Shown: positions 1 to 9,986, counted from the first letter of the stretch. The stretch: DNA of 53,021 nt from Legionellales bacterium (GCA_002709565.1 PAPY01000036.1:1-53021), one strand, 5' to 3'. Notes: generated from the letters alone by a model not told the origin. A program made the numbers and translations.

Positions 1-2030
1 AAAGCTTTACTTATACCATTACTAATGACGATGGCACCACCGATAGCGCAACTGTCACGGTCACCGTTACGGGTGTGGAAGATCCCCTCGGTGCCAACAA
101 TGACACAGCAACGACGGATGAAGATACCTTAGTCAGCATCCCCGTATTAGCTAATGATGTAGACTTAGACGATGGCTTTAGTATTACCGGTGTCACCGCC
201 CCTGCTGCTGGTACGGTGAGCATCAATGGCGCCAATATTGACTTTGATCCTAATGGTGATTTTGATAGTTTGGATGCAGGTGATACAGCAATTCAAAATT
301 TTACCTATACCATAACAAATGATGACGGCACTACGAGTTCAGCAACTGTTAGTGTTACTGTTAACGGCCTTGGCTCACCAAACGTAGCACCAACTTTGGC
401 TGATATCGACGTCTTAAAAGCGTTACCTCAGACGACTAGTCCAGCATTCCGCTACGAAGCATCTGACCTCGATGCTGATGGGTTTACGAGTGATAACCCT
501 GCACCGGGAACGAGTATTTTCAGTTGGACAGATAAATCTAGCGCCAGCAATAACGCCGGCAGCACAGGAACACGCCCTGTTTTGTCAGTAACTGATAACC
601 AGAGTTATGTTGACTTTACTACACCGGGTACCGCGCGTCTAAACCCTACCAATGCATCAGAGATCAATACTAGCTCTTATACTGAGAAAACCATTTCTAT
701 GACTTTTCGGACTGGTACTGATCTTAGTGGGACACAAGTACTCTATGAACAAGGCGCAGGAGTCAGGGGTTATACCTTCATCATGGAAGGCGGAGAGTTA
801 TATGCAATGGCATTTAATAATACCAATGAGTGGGGCCCTGCAACTGCGGATCGCTATAAGCCAATTTCGCTAGGCTTTCTTGCAACAGAAACTGTATATA
901 CAGCAGTAATGGTTCATGACTCATTTGAAGTCGTTGGGCCAGATACAGGAACATTTCGTGCCTATCTCAATGGTGTCGAAGCAGCGACCTTCCAAACCGA
1001 TGTCCCATTCCAGCGGGCACACTCTGGTGGCGCTGGTATCGGTGATGTTAATGGTTCAATCCGTCACCCAGTAACTTTTGGAACTGTTAATGCCGGTAAC
1101 TCTAGTAACTTCTTAGGCGAAATTAGTCATGTTACCTCCTGGAATGATGTCTTTACCCCACTTGAATTATCCGCCAATGCGGTAGCAAATTTTGGCGGCT
1201 CCATGCAACTGACCACAACACTGCTCAATGCCCAGGATATTGATAATTCACCGTCAGAATTAACCTACACTGTCAGTGGTGAAGTGAATGGTCAATTAGA
1301 ATTAGTAGACAGTGCCGGTGTCGCTATTAGTAGCTTTACCCAAGCTGATGTGAATGCTGGTAAAGTGGTGTTTGTACATGATGGTTCCGCAGCCACAACA
1401 GCGTCGTTTGATTTCACCTTAGGGGATCCGACTGTAACCCCATTCTCTGACACGATCACGATGTATGTTACTACTCCAGTCACAGGTGGAAATGGCAGCC
1501 AAACGCTAATTGGTACTGAAAATTCCGATGTAATCACAGGTGGGAATGGTAGCGATACCTTATATGGTGAGATAGGCGCAGACTTATTAGACGGTGAAAA
1601 TGGTAAAGATAGCCTATTTGGTGGTGAAGATGACGATATCCTTATATTTGATAGCCAAGACAACATAGCTGATGGTGGAAGCGGTACAAATGATATTCTT
1701 CGGATTGATGATAATAATGAAAACGTCGATATTACATCCATCCTCAATCAAACAAATGGATTAGACATTACAAATATTGAACGCATTAGTCTGATCGGAG
1801 ATAACCAAACGTTAGAACTCACGTCAGATGGTAGTGATAATGACATCAGCGAAATTACAGACAGTAATAATACGCTGTATGTTGATGGTAATAACACAAC
1901 AACAGTTATTCTCAACTTGACTGGCGGCAGCTGGAGTGCCGGCACAGCAGCAGGCGATTATACGTCATACACCAATGGTACAAGCACATTATTAATTGAT
2001 AATGATATTTCAACAGTAACCATACTCTAA
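1..2030 (+). CDS. RTX-type secreted adhesin, C-terminal part (5' end outside window)
   Basis: The reading frame is open to the first base of the window, so this is the C-terminal part of a larger protein; the GTG at 75 is internal. It begins inside a tandem Ig/cadherin-like repeat (FTYTITNDDGTT followed by a TVTVTV strand), then carries a second full copy (DEDTLVSIPVLANDVD through to a repeated TYTITNDDGTT). A LamG/concanavalin-like region follows (roughly bases 400-1200), then a cadherin-like module (around 1230-1450). Next come RTX calcium-binding nonapeptides (GGNGSDTLYGEIGADLLDG) around 1490-1640 and an acidic, Asn/Thr-rich C-terminus of the kind read by type I secretion systems. No T1SS transporter gene is visible here. 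Known family role: large surface adhesin exported by an ABC/MFP/TolC system. Calling it an adhesin is inference from domain order. Confidence 0.8.
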   Translation, partial: SFTYTITNDDGTTDSATVTVTVTGVEDPLGANNDTATTDEDTLVSIPVLANDVDLDDGFSITGVTAPAAGTVSINGANIDFDPNGDFDSLDAGDTAIQNFTYTITNDDGTTSSATVSVTVNGLGSPNVAPTLADIDVLKALPQTTSPAFRYEASDLDADGFTSDNPAPGTSIFSWTDKSSASNNAGSTGTRPVLSVTDNQSYVDFTTPGTARLNPTNASEINTSSYTEKTISMTFRTGTDLSGTQVLYEQGAGVRGYTFIMEGGELYAMAFNNTNEWGPATADRYKPISLGFLATETVYTAVMVHDSFEVVGPDTGTFRAYLNGVEAATFQTDVPFQRAHSGGAGIGDVNGSIRHPVTFGTVNAGNSSNFLGEISHVTSWNDVFTPLELSANAVANFGGSMQLTTTLLNAQDIDNSPSELTYTVSGEVNGQLELVDSAGVAISSFTQADVNAGKVVFVHDGSAATTASFDFTLGDPTVTPFSDTITMYVTTPVTGGNGSQTLIGTENSDVITGGNGSDTLYGEIGADLLDGENGKDSLFGGEDDDILIFDSQDNIADGGSGTNDILRIDDNNENVDITSILNQTNGLDITNIERISLIGDNQTLELTSDGSDNDISEITDSNNTLYVDGNNTTTVILNLTGGSWSAGTAAGDYTSYTNGTSTLLIDNDISTVTIL

Positions 2031-2090
2031 GCTTCTGTTCACAATTAAACCAGTGTACAATAGGTGTTTTTGCTTCTACTATTATTAATG

Positions 2091-3530
2091 ATGAAAACAC
2101 AGTGCTGGTCGAAAATATTATTACTAATCATAGGGTTAAGCTTGGGTCTAGGACCTTGGGCCTACGCTGGTAATAACTTGCCCAACCTAGGAGATCCTAG
2201 CCAAGCTAAGCTCCCCCAGAGCAAAGAAGCCGAAATTGGCAAAAAATTCATGCAGCTCATCCGCAGCTCCGGTAAAGTCATCGATGACCCCATCGACAAC
2301 GCCTATCTAGAGGGTATAGGGGACAAATTAACTAAAGCCGCTGATACCCAGGGCTACCATTTTCACTTCTTCTGGGTCAATGATGGCTCAATCAATGCCT
2401 TTGCCGGGCCGGGGGGTTATATTGGTGTCAACGCAGGGCTCATCATGGCCACCAGCAATGAAAGTGAACTGGCCAGTGTAATGGCCCATGAGATTGCCCA
2501 CGTTACCCAGGGGCATTTAGCCCGCAAAATTGAAAATGCCAAAAAAGTCCGTCTTGCCAGCCTGGCGGGGATGCTAGCTGCGGTCGCAATCGGGACCCAA
2601 AGTGGTGAAGCTGCCGGCGGTGCATTAGCAGCAACAATGGCTGGTGGCCAACAAAGCATGTTGAATTTTTCCCGTGTCAATGAGCGGGAAGCCGATCGCG
2701 TTGGTATGGAAACATTGTTTAACAGCAATTTTACCCCAAGTGCTATGCCCCAGTTTTTTTCGCGCTTACAAGAGCAAGAGCGGTATTATGGTAGCTTTCC
2801 AGAATTATTAAGTTCTCATCCACTCACAGATGATAGGGTTGCAGATGCCGAAAACCGCATTGCTCAATACCCTAAACGTCATGCCACAAGTTCGCAAGAA
2901 TATTATTTAATACGAGAACGGCTACGTGTACAAACGGCCAAATACCCTAAAGAGGCTGTCAATTATTACAAAAAATCACTACAAAATCATGAATACCAAA
3001 ATAAACTCTCTATGGAATATGGTTACGGCCTAGCCTTAATTCGCAATCGTCAGTACACCAAAGCCAACCAAGTTCTCGAACAGATTGCTAAACAACAGCC
3101 TGAACAGCTAACCCTACAACTTGCCTATGCAGACTCTTTTGCTGAAATGCATCAGTTCACTAAAGCCAATGATATCCTCGCTAAACTCCATAACGATCAC
3201 CCGGATAACTACGCAGTTAGCTGTCAGTATGCGGCAACGTTATTAAAGGCAAAACAAGCCAAACGTGCCGTTAGCATCCTGCAACGACATCAACTCAAAT
3301 ACCCTGATGATCCTACTCCTTATGGCCTACTCTCTCGTGCTCTGGGGCAAGCAGGTCAACAAGCCCTCGCCTACCAAACCCGAGCACAGTATTATGTCGA
3401 AAATGGATCACCGCGCTTGGCTATCGATCAATTGAAGATTGCCTTGCAACAACCCCATTTAGATCCTTATAATAAAGCACGTATCCAAGCGCGCTTAGAT
3501 GAACTCAAAACTAATCTCAAAAATGCCTAG
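2091..3530 (+). CDS. bepA: Periplasmic M48 metalloprotease with TPR domain (BepA/YfgC-like)
   Basis: Zinc protease of the M48 family. HEIAH in VMAHEIAHVTQGH is the HExxH zinc motif, and NEREADRVGM supplies the third ligand. The C-terminal half (from about residue 240) is helical and TPR-like, ending at about 479 aa, which matches BepA/YfgC in length and order. BepA acts in the periplasm on outer-membrane protein assembly, degrading stalled LptD/BamA substrates. I chose ATG 2091 because it gives a clean signal peptide (MKTQCWSKILLLIIGLSLGL, cleavage likely after AYA). ATG 2088 and GTG 2064 are in frame and would only lengthen the hydrophobic N-terminus; no strong ribosome site decides between them. 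It starts 60 bases after the RTX gene and is followed 19 bases later by the exporter gene. Confidence 0.88.
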   Translation: MKTQCWSKILLLIIGLSLGLGPWAYAGNNLPNLGDPSQAKLPQSKEAEIGKKFMQLIRSSGKVIDDPIDNAYLEGIGDKLTKAADTQGYHFHFFWVNDGSINAFAGPGGYIGVNAGLIMATSNESELASVMAHEIAHVTQGHLARKIENAKKVRLASLAGMLAAVAIGTQSGEAAGGALAATMAGGQQSMLNFSRVNEREADRVGMETLFNSNFTPSAMPQFFSRLQEQERYYGSFPELLSSHPLTDDRVADAENRIAQYPKRHATSSQEYYLIRERLRVQTAKYPKEAVNYYKKSLQNHEYQNKLSMEYGYGLALIRNRQYTKANQVLEQIAKQQPEQLTLQLAYADSFAEMHQFTKANDILAKLHNDHPDNYAVSCQYAATLLKAKQAKRAVSILQRHQLKYPDDPTPYGLLSRALGQAGQQALAYQTRAQYYVENGSPRLAIDQLKIALQQPHLDPYNKARIQARLDELKTNLKNA

Positions 3531-3549
3531 CTAAGGCCATAGGAAGACA

Positions 3550-5073
3550 ATGACAAACCACTTTATCAAATGGATGACATTCACCGGACTTATTCTCATG
3601 GTGGTAATGGCTAATATTGATGCCACCATCGTTAATTTAGCCCTGCCAGACATTGGCAATTATTTAAATATTCCTCTCTCCAGCATGCAGTGGGTAGTCA
3701 ATATGTATTTACTGGTCACCATGGCAACGTTTGTGCTAGGTGGCAAACTGGGTGACGTCTATGGCCGCCGCAAAATCTATTTAATCGGCATCATTGTCTT
3801 TATCGTTGGCTCAGCACTTGCCGGCCTTGCCAATAATCAATGGCATATGTATCTTGGCCGAGGTATCCAAGGCTTTGGCTTTGCCCTGACCTTTACCACG
3901 GTGATTATATTAATCACCTCGATGTTTCCGGCATCCCGTCGCGGTGCCATTATGGGAATAACCCTAGTATTTTCTGGCATGTCCCAAGCCATTGGCCCTA
4001 GTGTTGGCGGGGTTATTCTGCATTATCTGGATTGGCGCTGGATATTCTTTATTAATGTGCCATTAGGATTGATTTCCTTCGCTATTACTTGGTTCTTTTG
4101 TCCAAAAGGCTTAGTCGAGCGTAAGGATGAAAGCATTGATTATATCGGTGCTGCCCTGCTTGCTATTGGTTCTGGTTTAATGGTGACAGGGTTGAATGAA
4201 ATCAATCACTGGGGACTCAAGAATATTGATTTGTACTGTGTTTTTGTCGGTGGGTTAGTCTTCATGGCATTATTTATCTGGCATTCGCTGCGACAAAAAG
4301 AACCGTTAATTCAAATGCATTTTTTCCGCAATCGTCCTTATGTAGCAGTTAACATCGTACGTGCTATTTTTATGTATAACTATGTCATGCTATTGTTTAT
4401 CTTGCCTATTTATTTACAGAATATTTTAAACTACAGTGCCCTGCATGCCAGTTATTTCCTGCTAGCGATGACCTTAGTATTTGGCGGCTCGAGTCCCTTT
4501 ATCGGCCGCTGGCTGGACACAGTCTCGGCGCGCTTCTCAATATCTGTGTCTGTCATTGTGCTCATGTTAAGCTTGCTGCTTTTTGCCATATCGCCATTTA
4601 TCTTAACAACGACAACCTTAATCCTTGGCTTGGTACTGACGGGTATCGGTGTTGCTATTAATATTAATGCTACGATTACAGCAGCTATGACTGAGATACC
4701 GGAGGAGCAACAAGGTGTGGGTATGGGATTATTTTATACGTTGACGTTCTTTGGTGGTTCAGTGGGGATCGCATTATCCGGTTCTATTGTTGGCTTAGTC
4801 AGCCGTATACATATCATCAATCATACTGCAAATACCGCATTAACACAGTACATTGAGCCATTGCGACTAGCTGCCAGTGGAGCGCGTAGCATTACTGATC
4901 TACAACAGGAATTACCCGCAAATTTATTCCAACAAGCACTGCCATTAGTACAACAAAGCTTTTCTATTGCTTTTGCAGCTGTGATGGGATTAAGCTTAGT
5001 GCTAACGCTGTTAAGTTTATACTACTGCCGCCGTTTACCGAATAACTCAACTAAAAGCGTCGATGCCAGTTAA
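3550..5073 (+). CDS. DHA2-family (EmrB/QacA-type) MFS drug exporter, 14 TM
   Basis: 507-aa inner-membrane major facilitator protein. The first helix carries NIDATIVNLALP, the acidic motif typical of the DHA2 family. Motif A is GKLGDVYGRRK and motif C is SGMSQAIGPSVGG. Length and hydrophobic pattern fit 14 transmembrane helices. Expected role: proton-driven efflux of hydrophobic toxic compounds; the substrate cannot be told. A good ribosome site (AGGAAG) lies a few bases before the ATG. There is no EmrA-type membrane fusion partner beside it. Its last 27 bases overlap the 3' end of the convergent acyl-CoA dehydrogenase gene. Confidence 0.85.
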   Translation: MTNHFIKWMTFTGLILMVVMANIDATIVNLALPDIGNYLNIPLSSMQWVVNMYLLVTMATFVLGGKLGDVYGRRKIYLIGIIVFIVGSALAGLANNQWHMYLGRGIQGFGFALTFTTVIILITSMFPASRRGAIMGITLVFSGMSQAIGPSVGGVILHYLDWRWIFFINVPLGLISFAITWFFCPKGLVERKDESIDYIGAALLAIGSGLMVTGLNEINHWGLKNIDLYCVFVGGLVFMALFIWHSLRQKEPLIQMHFFRNRPYVAVNIVRAIFMYNYVMLLFILPIYLQNILNYSALHASYFLLAMTLVFGGSSPFIGRWLDTVSARFSISVSVIVLMLSLLLFAISPFILTTTTLILGLVLTGIGVAININATITAAMTEIPEEQQGVGMGLFYTLTFFGGSVGIALSGSIVGLVSRIHIINHTANTALTQYIEPLRLAASGARSITDLQQELPANLFQQALPLVQQSFSIAFAAVMGLSLVLTLLSLYYCRRLPNNSTKSVDAS

Positions 5074-6207
5074 GTGTTTGCCTAAAATAAGATGATGGAT
5101 ATTATCCGTACCTTCATAGGTAAATACAGACTCAAGATTATTCATGTGACGAATAACATGGTACTCGAGACTGATCCCATTCGCTCCCAGCAAATTGCGT
5201 GCCATGCGGGCGATTTTTAATGCTTCACGGCAACTATTCATCTTACCTAATGAAATCATTGGCGGTGAAATCTTACCGGCATCTTTGAGCCGCCCTAAAC
5301 GTAAATTAAGGCATTGCGCTTTGGATATTTCGGTAAACATATTGACTAGATCATTTTGGACTAATTGAAAACTGGCGACAGGTTTATTGAACTGTTGACG
5401 TTCCTTAGTATAATCCAATGCAATTTCAAAACACGCGATTGCTGCACCAATAGCCCCCCAGGCAATACCATAGCGTGCTTGACTTAAACAACTAAGCGGA
5501 GCACCAATGCCTTTGTCACTGCCGGGCAAGTAATTCTCATCTGGAACAAAACAATCACTGAACACCAACTCGCCTGTAGACGATGCACGTAGAGAAAGCT
5601 TTTGTTCGATACTAGGACGTTCAAAACCATCGAAGTCTTTTTCAACAATAAAGCCGCGGACTCCTTCATCCGTCATCGCCCAAACAATCGCAAGATCAGC
5701 AATCGGTGCATTGGTGATCCACATTTTTGCGCCATTCAGTACCCAACCGCCATCGACTTTTTTGGCGGTGGTTTTCATACTGCTCGGGTCAGATCCCACA
5801 TCCGGTTCTGTCAGACCAAAGCAGCCAATCAACTCTGCACGACACATGGCCGGCAAGTATTTTTGTTGTTGGGCTTCACTGCCATAACGATGAATAGGAT
5901 ACATGCACAAAGAACTTTGCACCGACGCGAAGCTTCGCAAACCACTGTCGCCGCGCTCAAGTTCTTGACAAATAATACCGTAGGTGACGTAATTTGCCTC
6001 TGCGCCACCAAATTTGCTCGGTAATGTAATGCCTAACAAACCTAATTCAGCCAAACGTCTTGGTAACTGTTCAGGAAAATAAGCTTCTTCAAATGCCTTT
6101 GGCATCGCAGGGATCACTTCATTATCAACAAATTGACGCACCGTAGATTGAATCAAGCGCTCTTCTTCAGTTAACTCTTCACTCAGTAATAATAAATCTT
6201 CCATCAT
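5047..6207 (-). CDS. gcdH: Glutaryl-CoA dehydrogenase-like acyl-CoA dehydrogenase
   Basis: 386-aa FAD enzyme of the acyl-CoA dehydrogenase family. Its motifs match the glutaryl-CoA dehydrogenase branch: ERGDSGLRSFASVQSSL (with the conserved Arg), FGLTEPDVGSDPSSM, WITNAPIADLAIVW, SLRASSTGELVF, and the C-terminal TYEGTDNIH whose Glu (about residue 365) is the catalytic base. GCDH oxidises and decarboxylates glutaryl-CoA to crotonyl-CoA in lysine and tryptophan breakdown. It starts 7 bases after the stop of the upstream E1 gene, so the two are almost certainly co-transcribed, which fits consecutive steps from 2-oxoadipate. Another short- or medium-chain acyl-CoA dehydrogenase role is possible but less likely. 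Confidence 0.85.
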   Translation of the reverse strand: MMEDLLLLSEELTEEERLIQSTVRQFVDNEVIPAMPKAFEEAYFPEQLPRRLAELGLLGITLPSKFGGAEANYVTYGIICQELERGDSGLRSFASVQSSLCMYPIHRYGSEAQQQKYLPAMCRAELIGCFGLTEPDVGSDPSSMKTTAKKVDGGWVLNGAKMWITNAPIADLAIVWAMTDEGVRGFIVEKDFDGFERPSIEQKLSLRASSTGELVFSDCFVPDENYLPGSDKGIGAPLSCLSQARYGIAWGAIGAAIACFEIALDYTKERQQFNKPVASFQLVQNDLVNMFTEISKAQCLNLRLGRLKDAGKISPPMISLGKMNSCREALKIARMARNLLGANGISLEYHVIRHMNNLESVFTYEGTDNIHHLILGKHLTGIDAFS

Positions 6208-6214
6208 TCACTCG

Positions 6215-8422
6215 CTATGATATATTCAATTGTTGTTTCACTGCCGTAACAATATCATCACGGCTGGGTAATACATGCTGCCATGCTTGACCAAGAGGAA
6301 TAAAGCAATCACGCCCACACAAACGCTTAATCGCCGGTGGACTCGCCATCGTTTCTACGATTAAAGTAACGAGTTCTTCTGACAAGGAACCGGTCTGTCG
6401 ACCTTCATCGACAATTAAAACATGTTGGCATGTTTGAATAGCATCGATGATTGCTGCTTTATTCAACGGCGCTAACCAACGTAAATCAATAACTTTAACC
6501 CGACGTTGATGCGTCTTTTCAATGATTTTGGCTGCTTGGCGAGATAAATAGTAACCATTACCATAGGTGATGATAGCTAGCTCATCGCTGTCGCCATGTA
6601 TACCCAGTTCGCCAAATGGGATACACATATCTGATGCAGAGTAGCTACTCAACCACAAACTGTCACCGGGTATATGCAAGTCTTTTGTCATATATAAAGC
6701 GATCGGTTCTAAGAATATCACAATGCGGTTCTCTTCATAGGCAAGGCGGACACACTCTCGTAGCATTTTGGCACCATCCTCACCATTCGAAGGACAAGCA
6801 ACTATAACCCCGGGCAAATCCCGCAATACCGCTATGGAATTATCATTATGGAAATGTCCACCAAAGCCTTTTTGATAGGCGAGTGAAGCAATCCGTATTA
6901 CCATAGGATTGCTGAATTGGCCATTGGAAAAAAACGCTTGGGTAGCTGCCTCACCGCGAAGTTGATCTTCCGCATTATGGAGGTAGGCTAAGAATTGAAT
7001 TTCAGGGATTGGCAAAAAGCCATTCAGAGACATCCCTATAGCCGTACCAAGAATGGTTTGCTCATCAACGATAGTATCAAACACCCGCCGCTGACCAAAA
7101 CGCTTTTGTAGATCAGCAGTCACATGATAAACCCCGCCTTTTTTGCCAACATCTTCGCCAAAAACAAGGATTTCAGGGTTCGTTATCATCAAATCCGTTA
7201 ATGCTAAATTCAATTGCTGACTGAGGTTACGAGGTAGAGTCAATTGCTTCTGATGATTGTTAAAAATGGCTTCTCGTTGTTGACCATTGGGAGATAAATC
7301 TAGCACTCGCTCACTCTTAGAGGGTACTATACTAGCAGCAACCGCAGCAGCACTGGTTAATTTTGGTCGAGCAACTGCTGCAGCTGATTTTTTTTCGAAT
7401 TCATTCTTGATGTTTTGGTAGCGAAGAATAATCTCATCGGTGCTAGCAATACCCTGTTCTACTAATATTCTTGCCGTATGGAGCAGAGGATCATTGGCTT
7501 CTGCTGCCACAATATCCTCTTCACTGTGATACACACTTTCAATATCGGAGCCTGCATGACCTAGCAAGCGCACACAACGCATATGCAAGAACACTGGCTG
7601 GTGTTTTCTTCGCGCAAGCTCCTCTGCTTCACGGGCTTTTTGATAAACATCACATATATTCAAACCATCCGCACAAAGATAATGGATACCTTGGCGGTGG
7701 CGCACATTGGCGGCCACCCAACCATGGGGTGTCGGCATTGAGATCCCAATGCCGTTATCTTCACAAATCATGACTAAGGGCAAAGGGTATCGTGCCGCGC
7801 TCACCCACTCGACTGTATTCATCGCCCCTTGCGCAGTCGAATGATTCAATGATGCATCGCCAAAACTGCATAACACCACACTGTCTGGGGCTAAGGCTGT
7901 TTGCAGTCCCAACTCTTTACCCCGCGTGATTGATATCGCCAGACCAACAGCTTTAGGTAGATGGGAAGCGACCGTACTGGTTTGGGGAAGAATAGATAAC
8001 TGTGTACTGCCGAATACTTTATGCCGGCCACCGGCAATGGGATCATCACTGGAGGCGGTCAGCGCTAATAGTTGATCATGGACCATATCGATACTGGGCT
8101 CTGCAGCTGCCCGCTGAAATACAAATGCACCACTGCGATAGTGCAATAATGCCATATCATCCGCCCGAAATGCTTTGGCAATGGCAGCATTGCCTTCGTG
8201 GCCACTGCTACCAATCGTATAAAACCCAAGTTCTTGTTCTTTGAGTTGGCGAGCTACCAAATCACAATGACGACTTTTTGCTTGCGCATCAAACAAAGCC
8301 AGCAAATCATCGTGGCTAAGATCTGCATCGGTGGGGGTTGTACCAGACAGTGCCGTGGGAAATTGCTGCTCGCTTACCCGCTGATAAAATTTTTCATCAA
8401 TGATTTTGGCACGATCCAGCAC
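6215..8422 (-). CDS. Fused E1 alpha-beta 2-oxoacid dehydrogenase (thiamine diphosphate)
   Basis: 735-aa protein joining both E1 subunits of a branched-chain/pyruvate-type 2-oxoacid dehydrogenase. The alpha half (residues 1 to about 335) has the ThDP-binding stretch starting GDASLNHSTAQGAMN (about 184-215; GDA replaces the usual GDG). An Ala-rich linker (about 345-368) follows. The beta half (from about 390) includes VFGEDVGKKGGVYHVTADL with the conserved catalytic Glu and ends with the transketolase C-domain. It decarboxylates a 2-oxoacid and passes the acyl group to a lipoyl E2; no E2 or E3 is present in the window. The start is GTG at 8422 with GGAGGT very close upstream (3-base gap); a CTG one codon later would have better spacing. 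Tight linkage to the glutaryl-CoA dehydrogenase gene suggests 2-oxoadipate as a candidate substrate (inference). Confidence 0.85.
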   Translation of the reverse strand: MLDRAKIIDEKFYQRVSEQQFPTALSGTTPTDADLSHDDLLALFDAQAKSRHCDLVARQLKEQELGFYTIGSSGHEGNAAIAKAFRADDMALLHYRSGAFVFQRAAAEPSIDMVHDQLLALTASSDDPIAGGRHKVFGSTQLSILPQTSTVASHLPKAVGLAISITRGKELGLQTALAPDSVVLCSFGDASLNHSTAQGAMNTVEWVSAARYPLPLVMICEDNGIGISMPTPHGWVAANVRHRQGIHYLCADGLNICDVYQKAREAEELARRKHQPVFLHMRCVRLLGHAGSDIESVYHSEEDIVAAEANDPLLHTARILVEQGIASTDEIILRYQNIKNEFEKKSAAAVARPKLTSAAAVAASIVPSKSERVLDLSPNGQQREAIFNNHQKQLTLPRNLSQQLNLALTDLMITNPEILVFGEDVGKKGGVYHVTADLQKRFGQRRVFDTIVDEQTILGTAIGMSLNGFLPIPEIQFLAYLHNAEDQLRGEAATQAFFSNGQFSNPMVIRIASLAYQKGFGGHFHNDNSIAVLRDLPGVIVACPSNGEDGAKMLRECVRLAYEENRIVIFLEPIALYMTKDLHIPGDSLWLSSYSASDMCIPFGELGIHGDSDELAIITYGNGYYLSRQAAKIIEKTHQRRVKVIDLRWLAPLNKAAIIDAIQTCQHVLIVDEGRQTGSLSEELVTLIVETMASPPAIKRLCGRDCFIPLGQAWQHVLPSRDDIVTAVKQQLNIS

Positions 8423-8446
8423 CTCACCTCCCTCATGCGCTACTGA

Positions 8447-9928
8447 TTACAATTCTGGCTCAGGACTATTGATAATATAGCGTAATAATGGTGCTAAGAA
8501 CAATGTCAGCACCCCGATGATGATAGCCAAGGTCCCAAATTCGCCAAAGGAGGAGGCAAATAAGTGATCAGTTATTAATGGTGCCGTACTACCACTGGGA
8601 TCCGTGGTTGATTGCGCCAAAACGCTGGACATCGCACCCGCAACCCCAGTGCTTAATTGCCAAATTCCCATCATCACACCTTCGTAGCGCTCTGGCACAA
8701 GGCTACCGACCATGGCAAAACCCACAGGACCAATGAATAACTCACCCATGGTTTGGAAGAGATAACTACCGACAACCCAGCCAAAACTGCTCAATCCCTG
8801 CTGGTTGGCGAAACTGATACCTATCTTTAAAATGACATACCCAATACCCATCAATAATACGCCGATGGCAAACTTCATCGGTGTGGACAAAGAACGGTTT
8901 TTGCGTGCCATTCGCAGCCAAATATAACTAAGAATTGGCCCCAGCGTAACAATGAAGAAAGGATTTAATCCTTGCACACTGGGTGTCGGAATAGTAAAAC
9001 CCAGTACTTGCCTATCCACATTACGCTCGACAAAGATTGTCAATGCAGATGGCGCCAACATATATAATGCCCAAAAGGCAACGGCAACGACAATTAATAC
9101 CAAAAATGCTACTAAGCGCCAGCCTGACGCTGATGGTTCTCGATAGGCTAAAGATAAAATAAAGAAGGCTGAAAATACTCCGATACCAATCAACAATGCA
9201 TTGGACACCGCGGAATGTCGCAACAAGAGCATAATCACAGGAATAGCCGCAAAACATAGTAGATATCCGCGCATAGACATGGATTTAGTGCGGATAACTT
9301 GTTCGAGTTCACTGTCATCGCGCATTTGGTATTTGAATAAATCATGGAAAAAATAAAACAGGACTAAGGCCAATGCAGAAAACACCGCTCCCACCAAAAA
9401 CGCCATATGAAAACCAAAATGATCGCGAATATACCCCACACTGGCAAACGCCAAAAACGCCCCTAAGTTCATGCCGATATAGGAAATCAAAAAGCCACTA
9501 TCACGGCGTTGATCATCTTTGGCGTACAAACGTCCCAACAAAACATAGGATGCCGGGACAAAGGTAGCGGTCCCAATGACAAAACACGCCAAGCCTATGT
9601 ACATTGCCATCGCCCCAGGATAGAACAAAACAATAAGTCCCACCGTTGTTAATAGCAAACTTATCTTGACCGCCAAGCGATAGCCAATTAATTCGGCCAC
9701 ATAACCACCCACAATCGCCATGCCGAAAACCAATGATGAATAAGCGGCATAGAGTGAATAGGCATGGTGCTCTGTAAAATCTAAGACATTGATACAATAC
9801 AACACCAGCAATCCCTGAATCATGGCAAAACCAATCATCGGCAATAATTGCATCATAAACATCACCCCGACCCCTTTCGGATACAACGGTAAGTTATCGA
9901 GGGAATCGGCAGTGGTGGAATGGGTCAT
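8447..9928 (-). CDS. POT/PTR-family proton-dependent oligopeptide transporter
   Basis: 493-aa inner-membrane transporter of the proton-coupled peptide transporter branch of the MFS. Recognisable parts are the helix 2-3 loop GGYVAELIGYRLAVK, the ISYIGMNLGAFLAF segment of helices 4-5, and a C-terminal half with WQLSTGVAGAMSS. The length is right for 14 helices. It is odd in helix 1: the usual ExxERFxYY proton-coupling motif is absent and MFMMQLLPMIGFAMIQG occupies its place. Substrate or coupling may therefore differ from standard di/tripeptide uptake. It lies 24 bases upstream of the E1 gene on the same strand and probably belongs to that operon, where it could supply amino acids or peptides to the catabolic enzymes. 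Confidence 0.78.
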   Translation of the reverse strand: MTHSTTADSLDNLPLYPKGVGVMFMMQLLPMIGFAMIQGLLVLYCINVLDFTEHHAYSLYAAYSSLVFGMAIVGGYVAELIGYRLAVKISLLLTTVGLIVLFYPGAMAMYIGLACFVIGTATFVPASYVLLGRLYAKDDQRRDSGFLISYIGMNLGAFLAFASVGYIRDHFGFHMAFLVGAVFSALALVLFYFFHDLFKYQMRDDSELEQVIRTKSMSMRGYLLCFAAIPVIMLLLRHSAVSNALLIGIGVFSAFFILSLAYREPSASGWRLVAFLVLIVVAVAFWALYMLAPSALTIFVERNVDRQVLGFTIPTPSVQGLNPFFIVTLGPILSYIWLRMARKNRSLSTPMKFAIGVLLMGIGYVILKIGISFANQQGLSSFGWVVGSYLFQTMGELFIGPVGFAMVGSLVPERYEGVMMGIWQLSTGVAGAMSSVLAQSTTDPSGSTAPLITDHLFASSFGEFGTLAIIIGVLTLFLAPLLRYIINSPEPEL

Positions 9929-9986
9929 AGTGGCTCCAGGCTAAGAAACAGCCTATTCTAGCCAGATAATGGCCTTATAGCAACGG

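Noticed and set aside
1292-1747. Minus-strand ORF within the RTX gene
   Set aside because: It is a shadow of the Asp/Gly-rich repeats on the plus strand, without a ribosome site or family features.
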